Assembly: GCA_905250025.1 (NCBI GenBank)
Contig: CAJNOJ010000247.1
Coordinates: 1 to 64,000 of the forward strand
Direction of reading: 5' to 3'
DNA from: Adineta ricciae
Taxonomy: Eukaryota; Rotifera; Eurotatoria; Adinetida; Adinetidae
DNA length: 64,000 nt
Shown here: positions 57,354 through 64,000 of the stretch, piece after piece
Position numbering within the stretch: position 1 is the first letter of the stretch
Layout of the letters: each line of letters begins with the position of its first letter
Notes under the pieces: generated by a model
What the model was told of the DNA's origin: nothing
Database searches by the model: none
What the model saw: only the letters and a program-made list of their open reading frames with translations
Program-made: the position numbers and the translations under genes

Positions 57354-58791
57354 ATGAAGCGAGCAGAGAAACGATCTTCTCATTTAAATCTTCTGAAAAT
57401 TTTATTTGCTGCATTTCCGACGATTGTTTTCGGTGTTTTTACAGTCGTGTTCACTCTACAGCAGAATGCATCGGCTAAGGCTGCACGTGAGCAAGATCAG
57501 CGGCAAGCAGATGAAACCAATCAACGCATCATCTTCAAAGAATATATCGATGATATGAAAGAACTCCTTCTAGATAAATATTTCGCCCAGAACATGACCA
57601 GATCGTTACTTCATATCCGCGTTCAAACATTAACTGCATTGAAAAGTCTTGACACCAATCGTAAACGTGATATCATTATCTTTCTTTATGAAAATCATCT
57701 TATTCGTCATGATAAGTCACCGCGTATTGAATTACGTGGTGCTGATCTGACAAATGTGAAATTCGGAGAATCATCGATAGAAACTTGTCTGTTAACTAAT
57801 CTTTATTTGCCAGGAATCTATGCAAAGGGCATTATATTCGATGGTTGTGACTTAGCAGGTGCACGTTTCGATGATGCTTTAATGAATAACGCACAATTTT
57901 ACTCATGTATATTATACAATGCAACTTTCGTTCGAACAAATTTGACGAATGCAAAATTCTATGATAATTATATTTTTATGGCAGATTTTAGTAGTACTTT
58001 ACTCACTAAAACCTCGATTAAAGGCGGCATTCTTCAAGGTGTCAATCTAACAAATGCAGATCTATACAAAAGTGATATCAATGACGCTTTAATGTATCCG
58101 CTTAACTTTGGCGGTGTAGAACAAAATGAATTTCGCAACGCTCGATTTCCCAATGGATCATTCAGTGACATGAATACGAAAAATTTACTCAACGAAACTG
58201 AATCTAAAGTTTGTTAGACGCGAATAGTCTCCAATTTTTTCAAAACTTTCTTTTAGTGCGGTCGAAATACAACAGTTGCTTGGATAGATGCCGTTGACCA
58301 TAACCAGTTGGCTATCATTCATGGTGGTCAAATGAATGTTGGAAATGATTGCTTCTTTGTACTTGATCATCGTGATGATCAGATTGCTTTGCTTCCAGTT
58401 AGGACTCAAGAGTATTCTCTTCTGATTGATTTAGAACAAGCGAAGTTCAACCTATCGGCGTTGATTGGTCTCGAAAATACAAATACGAATACGAATGATG
58501 AAGTAATGATGACGGTACATTTTGCGCAAGATAAAGGTGGATTTGATTCTGCACGTTCTGCGCGAAGTCAGTTACTTAGAAAAGAAATATTTTGATTTGA
58601 ATACTTCATTTTCGTGTTTAGAATCAATCCGAAACCAAACATCGATTCAGTTTCATTCGTTCATCCACGATATTATTCCTAAAACAAGACATCTTTACAT
58701 ATCTTTTTCATGTACTGTTGTTAGCGGCACTAAGAATCAACAATGCTTATTCGACCAAGTAGAAATTTCAATATCCAAGAAAGACATCTAA
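57354..58791 (+). CDS. Membrane-anchored pentapeptide-repeat protein
   Basis: The ATG at 57354 opens a basic start then one membrane helix (LLKILFAAFPTIVFGVFTVVF). A ~60-residue helical stretch follows, then pentapeptide repeats from about residue 115 (ELRGADLTNVKF, CDLAGARFDDALMNNAQF, TNLTNAKF, VNLTNADLYKSDI). Exon 1 ends at 58208; an intron to 58256 leads in frame to CGRNTTVAWIDAVDHNQLAI. The remainder up to 58791 (QFHSFIHDIIPKTRHLYISF) needs at least one more intron that I cannot place exactly; it looks like a beta-sandwich ending. Such membrane pentapeptide proteins are numerous in bdelloids. Function unknown. Confidence 0.62.
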
Positions 58792-58926
58792 CATATTTCT
58801 TAAATAGATAAAAAAAAGTGTTCTTTCTTTTATATACTCTCAAGAAGAAGACGCTCTATCTCTATGTAATATAAAAGATAACCGGTTTCATTCTATCAAA
58901 GTTGAGAAGATACTTTACACTTTCTG

Positions 58927-59676
58927 ATGTTACTCTTTCTTCCATTCACTGTCTTTTTCATATATACTCAAGCCAAACCATTGAAGGGCGTCGGCTCTAC
59001 AAGTCCGTCTAATCATTGTGATGAAATCGATCGTCTGAATGTTGTTTGGTACTATAATTGGTTGCCGAAATCGAACTGCACATCGAGTCCAACAGCTCAA
59101 TTCATTCCAATGATTTGGAGCGATGCCTTTCTGGACCAACTACCGTTAGCAAACAGCTCGGGTGCACCAGTTTTACTCACTTTCAATGAGCCAGATTTCG
59201 ACCAGCAAAGCAACATGACTGTTGAACTTGCTGTTTCTCTTTGGCCACAAATTGAACGAGGAATCAGTTTTCAAATGAAAATCTCTTCGCCCGCACCAAC
59301 ATCTTCACCAGCTGGACAACGATGGCTCTTACAATTTTTAACTTTGTGTATACACTGCCGCATTGATATCATTGCCTTGCATTACTACAACGCTTGTGAC
59401 GTAGACACTTTCTTCGCATTCCTTGACAGTTGGGCAATTTTTGGTTTACCTCTTTGGCTCACTGAATTCGACTGCATGAAACGATCTGAAGAAGACAATA
59501 TAACGTTTGCACAGTCAGTGATTCCTTTGATGGCAAAACGAGCACCGTCGTTGCAGCGCTTTGCTTGGTTTGCTACTCGTACTGATATAAAAGACAAATA
59601 CTATTATGGCTGTGCACTAATGAATGCAACGACATCGGAATTAACAGAACTCGGTAGTGTCTACCGAGCTTTGTGA
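58927..59676 (+). CDS. Secreted GH128-like beta-1,3-glucanase
   Basis: 249 codons, intronless, with a signal peptide (MLLFLPFTVFFIYTQAKP). The pattern fits the Glyco_hydro_cc/GH128 barrel: NVVWYYNWLP (strand 1), FIPMIWSD, the acid/base Glu in LLTFNEPDF, ALHYYNACDVDTF, and the nucleophile Glu in LWLTEFDC. Length is typical of the family. It should cut beta-1,3-glucan, a main component of fungal and oomycete walls, outside the cell. Together with the GH3 glucosidase it could take such glucan down to glucose. The family is mainly fungal and bacterial; presence here suggests transfer. Confidence 0.8.
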   Translation: MLLFLPFTVFFIYTQAKPLKGVGSTSPSNHCDEIDRLNVVWYYNWLPKSNCTSSPTAQFIPMIWSDAFLDQLPLANSSGAPVLLTFNEPDFDQQSNMTVELAVSLWPQIERGISFQMKISSPAPTSSPAGQRWLLQFLTLCIHCRIDIIALHYYNACDVDTFFAFLDSWAIFGLPLWLTEFDCMKRSEEDNITFAQSVIPLMAKRAPSLQRFAWFATRTDIKDKYYYGCALMNATTSELTELGSVYRAL

Positions 59677-61544
59677 TGCGTTGGGTTGACGATCGTAGTA
59701 ATTTGTCATCGTGATCTAACTACGTACTATTTGATCGTCTTACAGGATGTGAATGAGACGAACTGAACTGATTGAAATTACTGCAAAGGTCTATGTCCAC
59801 TGAAAACACGTCTGTGCGAAAAAGATTTAATAAGCACTTATGGAAATGAAGACTTTGTTGGTTCATAAGTAGTAAACGTTAAGTATGAAATGCACCCAAA
59901 AGAACAGCATACAGAAAAATATTCAAATAAATCATTTACCGGACGCCTGATGTGATGTAATCGAATTGTCTTCAAGGCTATATGCGCAATTTAGATTTTT
60001 TCAAAATGTTAAGATAGGATTCATAACGCTTGTCTGTCTGAATTTGAAGATTCACAATGAAGTTTCTATAGGCAGTACTGTATCTTCTTTCTTCTGATAA
60101 TTTATAAGTTAAGTGCGACTAGACACTTTGCATAATTTCCTAAATCATTGTTTACTTGCCTTTTTACTCGACAAATGTTTATACACAGTTTGTCTCATAT
60201 GTTCACGCGTTCGTATCATAATAGCGTCAAAATATCGAATTTTCCGTTCTACATTATACTGAGCATACCTTGATAGTTCCAATGGGAAATTTTCCACCAC
60301 AGAAATCGAATGTTCTTTCATTTTGATGAATTCGGTGTTATCCTTGCAATTCCTTGTTATTTATTTGCATTTTACTATCTTCTCGCCGAGAAAACAACTC
60401 GTCAAAACCTGTGTAATTATGCCATCATATTATACTATTATATCATGTTGCAATTAATTTATCAATGATATTAAACTTTATGCACCTCGGTATTGTCTCA
60501 CCATTTAATCCGACTATGTGTGTTATCTGGCAGTATGTTGACATTGACCTATGGTATGATGCGCTGTCACCCATATTTTGGACAACACTTGAACGAAATA
60601 TTTCAGTCTTGCGAACAAGTTTCCGTTCCGACAGAGACTCACTGTGGCACAATCTGTCTGTACACAAACGCCCCAGCTATTTAACTCATATGTTGATTAC
60701 ATAGTATGCCAACTCTTTTGATACCCATTTATAGCATCGCACTCTTGGTCCGATTTATAAAACAAAATGACGCTTGCAACAGAATGTTATTCGGCGCCTA
60801 TGTCGGAAATGATCATCAAATCATACTAATTAGTATCGACAGTCTATATAATTTTTAATCTTCCTACCGTTCTGGTTTTTATTGAGCAAGTGTCTGAATA
60901 TCCTGCATTTGGTCGATATGACATTTGTTTCTTCAGTGACTGTGCCATTCATGATTCTGCTGACATTACGTAGACTGAGGGAAAAGTTTCGCAATCGTTG
61001 CTTCTGGAAGACGCATCAACGAGCTGTCTTTCCAGAAAATACAACAAATTAAAAACGGCGTCGTTATTATTTGATGGACATCGTTACAAAATCTTACGCT
61101 CAATAAAAATCGCCTCTGTAGAAACAAACCAGAAGTACTCATCGCACATAAGATTTAGTTACTGTGTGAGTACGATACACGTCCAGTATCAAGTGCAGAT
61201 TAAATATAAACAGAAAGGGAAAAGTACAGGTGGCTCATACACAGAACGCGTGACAGAATATTGATTGAGAGGAAACTCCGAGAAACGTAAGAAAAATGTA
61301 ATTGGATGCGAGATCTATTTGCTTAGTTTATGACAATAATCTATGAAAAATTCAAATATACAAGTCTGGTTAAGTTCAACGTTGGAGCTTCTTCATTTTC
61401 ACTAGATAAATTTGGATAGATATAATACTAAGACACAAAAAATGTGAAGTTATGCTTGAATGAGTTACTGTTCTATAGTAAACACATATACAGTCATTTG
61501 TTCACTTTCTCAATCATAGTATCACTAAATTTGTTTCGAAGAAA
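59677..61544. other. Intergenic, no gene supported
   Basis: AT-rich. Short frames at 60465-60704 and 60998-61264 have no domain and no neighbours to splice to. Nothing else seen. Confidence 0.5.
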
Positions 61545-62210
61545 ATGTCTGAAGAAGACATTCAACAGTGGAATATTGACTTGCACGGTAAATCTCCTGA
61601 AGAAATTATTCGTTGGTCATTAAATCGATTCGGATCTGACAAATCAATTGTATCGACGAGTTTCAGGCCATATACTGCAGTTTTTCTTCACATTGTCACG
61701 CAAATCAATCCATTCATTCCAATTCTCTGGATTGATCATGGTTACAATCGTGCATCAACGTATAAATATGCTGACAAGATTCAACAACTTCTCAATTTGA
61801 ATCTTCAAGTTTATTCTCCTCGATTAACTGCTGCTCGTCGCGACGCTCTCTTCGGTCCATTACCGATTAATCTTGACAATGAATCTGCTTTACGAGAATT
61901 CAGTGCGTTAATGAAACTAGAACCCTTTTCACGTGCTATGAAGGAATTGAAACCTCAAGTTTGGTTCACTGGCATTCGTCGTACAGAGAATTCTCATCGA
62001 AAATCGTTCGATACTATTTCATTTGATTCCACATTTCATGTTTTCAAAATTAATCCTTTATTCTATTGGACCGATGAACAAATGAGCTCGTACCTTATCG
62101 AACATAATCTCCCCAATGAATTGGACTATTTCGATCCAGCAAAAGGGGACGATCAGAGAGAATGTGGTCTACACACGTCATGGGCTAAAAAATATATCTA
62201 TAAACAGTGA
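61545..62210 (+). CDS. cysH: Phosphoadenosine phosphosulfate (PAPS) reductase family protein
   Basis: 221 codons, intronless, ATG at 61545. The core reads SIVSTSFRPYTAVFLHIVT (the PP-loop region of sulfonucleotide reductases), PILWIDHGYN, VWFTGIRRTENSHR and FKINPLFYWTDEQMSSYL. It ends with ECGLHTSW, which carries the redox Cys of the ECGLH motif of CysH enzymes. No CC...CC pairs for an iron-sulfur cluster are seen, so the PAPS-using, fungal/enterobacterial type is likelier than an APS reductase. It would reduce PAPS to sulfite with thioredoxin, the assimilatory sulfate step absent from most animals. Cytosolic. Confidence 0.8.
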   Translation: MSEEDIQQWNIDLHGKSPEEIIRWSLNRFGSDKSIVSTSFRPYTAVFLHIVTQINPFIPILWIDHGYNRASTYKYADKIQQLLNLNLQVYSPRLTAARRDALFGPLPINLDNESALREFSALMKLEPFSRAMKELKPQVWFTGIRRTENSHRKSFDTISFDSTFHVFKINPLFYWTDEQMSSYLIEHNLPNELDYFDPAKGDDQRECGLHTSWAKKYIYKQ

Positions 62211-64000
62211 AGATTTTGTCATCCACTGACTAAAATGCTATTGAAAGATTTTCAAGGCTATTTATCACATCCAAAAACATGTTCTGCCAATTTCATTTTG
62301 TTCGTCTCAGCCTGTAAGACGTTATGTAGATGTAATCCTGTAAAGTCAAAATTTTTTGTCTTCTATCTCTTCATCTTAGTGAACTCTCGGTAAAAGTCAC
62401 TGAAATATCATCAAAAGCAAACGAGAACGGATTGTTCTCATGGGCAAATTCTCGGTGTGTGTGTGTTATGAGTTTGAATTACTCCCATCTTGTTGATTTA
62501 CCTTTAACCGTCAACAATAAGTATGTCAAAATGCCAGCAGCACCTAAAGTACATATTTCGTTTTTCGAAATGACAATAATATCGATACAAGTTCTACAAT
62601 TATCTTAAGGTGAAAGTAGACCCTTGAGCATAAGTGTGATCGTTATCAAATCTATTAGCAGTTTTTTGCCTTTGATAACCAGTATAAGCTGACGAAGGTC
62701 ACTAAAGACTTCAATAATATATTATACTACATTCAAAGCTAATGTTAGAATATAGTCTATTATTGGCTATATTTATAATATGAAAATAATGTCATTGTAT
62801 GGCTTGAAATCTGTAAGTTCATAGAACAGTTAATTTATATTTTTTGAAAATAAGAGCAATTACAAGGACATTTTCATCACGCGTACTTTTCGACAGGTAT
62901 GTTATGGATTGTCATCTCCTTCTTCAAGCTTTTTCTAAGTTAAGCCTTGTACACGAATATCAGTATCGATGATGCTAATACTGAGCGCCACTAACGTAAC
63001 ACCAAAGTATAGACTGCAACTAGGATTAAAGGTGTACAATTCCATTTTCAAGCGATCGTTTACGAAGACAAGCTGAGTCGCACAAATGGGAAGCTATAAC
63101 CATTACGAATCAACTAACAGTTTGATTACGATAATACATTTTAAAAACCTGTGTATGCTGAAGGATTTATTGACATAAGAGGTAAATGTTGCTCGTTTGG
63201 ACATTCAATGTTAGATATCTTAGCATCAGTAAGATATTCTTGGATTTCTTTATAAACTGCACTCTTTGAAAAATTTGCCTATAGAATAAGAAAAACTGTT
63301 CAAATCAGATGAAATCACGGTGCGATATCATCGTTCAAGTAATTAAGAAATTATATCCCTAATCATGAAGAATTAGCAGACGAAGCTTTGCTTTTCACGA
63401 CTTTTGATTGGAAATTTTTTCATGTTTAGTAGATTGTCTTGATGAGACAAAGTTGTCGTTCAATGGCGTCGTCTACAATAACCAAAAGGATATGGTTCAG
63501 TGAATATACTGAGAGAGTGCCTAGAGGATGGCGTTCGAACATAATTGATGAAGAGGTGAGGCAAATGTTTACCAACAATGAATATGCAAGAGAATGAATT
63601 GTTAAATTGAACACGCCATATTCACCATGAATGGAAAGAACAACACGAAGTTATTCTCACAGCATTCGATTAGCTTACAGCACATTCAACGCAGAAGATA
63701 AAACTATACTCTATAGTTCCGGTACTGGTCGGTTCTCTCCAGCCACTCATGATAAATTTTGCGAAATTCCAATCAAAACGATCCAATAGATATCCGTAGA
63801 GATCAATGCTACATCCCTCCAAAATCTGATAAATATTACTTTCGATCGTTTTTTTTTATTATAGGCAACTTTATTTTTCGATTGATTCTGTTTTGAACTG
63901 ACACCCAATCACATCAACAAAGCTCCTAAGGCACATCTTAGTATTATGTTCTCAGATTCCATCAGCGGCAGACAGTCGAAATACTAAGAGTCGAATGCTA
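62211..64000. other. Intergenic, no gene supported
   Basis: AT-rich, no frame over 65 codons, no recognisable RNA gene. A GTGTGTGTGTG run is near 62456-62467. Confidence 0.5.

Noticed and set aside
60998-61264. 88-codon frame
   Set aside because: No recognisable motif, no splice-compatible neighbour, AT-rich context.

Overview
The window looks like nuclear DNA of a bdelloid rotifer (Adineta/Rotaria type). The grounds are very short spliceosomal introns (about 45-60 bp, a few near 32 bp), AT-rich spacers, ADP-ribosyltransferase-TPR genes of the kind expanded in bdelloids, and a dense set of genes normally seen in bacteria, fungi or plants (NRPS, GH3, GH77, GH128, PAPS reductase, beta-helix hydrolase) that now carry introns. 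The genus is an inference; no rRNA or mitochondrial marker is present.

Twelve single N characters (10399, 18800, 21699, 25083, 28859, 32171, 33505, 35684, 36844, 42740, 46284, 49705) mark contig joins. At most of them the next contig starts inside sequence homologous to the previous one. Much of the apparent duplication is therefore best read as alternative copies (alleles or homoeologues) laid end to end, not as tandem genes.

Layout. 1-10398: tail of a galactose-binding-like protein; a 15-exon gene fusing a C-type lectin-like domain, an EGF domain, a STRA6-like multispan receptor and an OTU protease; an intronless secreted beta-helix protein. 10400-18799: a second copy of the last two genes. 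18801-21698: two divergent I-PpoI-like (His-Cys box) endonuclease genes with mirror-image promoters. 21700-25082: an arginine ADP-ribosyltransferase, a TIR element and repeats. 25084-30950: two copies of an ART-TPR gene region facing the 3' end of a GH3 glucosidase. 30480-37125: pieces of the minus-strand GH3 gene, with a TTAA-flanked piggyBac-like MITE inside an exon in two copies. 36183-53472: overlapping pieces of one NRPS gene transcribed away from GH3. Its inferred order is partial C, A, T, C, degenerate C, A, T, membrane/left-handed beta-helix terminal domain, then a spermidine-synthase-like methyltransferase domain. 54191-62210: Gfo/Idh/MocA oxidoreductase, 4-alpha-glucanotransferase, pentapeptide-repeat membrane protein, GH128-like glucanase and PAPS reductase. 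62211-64000: no gene seen.

Functionally, the 28-62 kb part joins a nonribosomal peptide gene with secreted or cytosolic glucan-active enzymes, the sort of horizontally acquired set thought to serve feeding or defence in bdelloids. The most notable items are the paired homing-endonuclease-like genes, the NRPS-methyltransferase fusion, the lectin-STRA6-OTU fusion and the MITE inside GH3.
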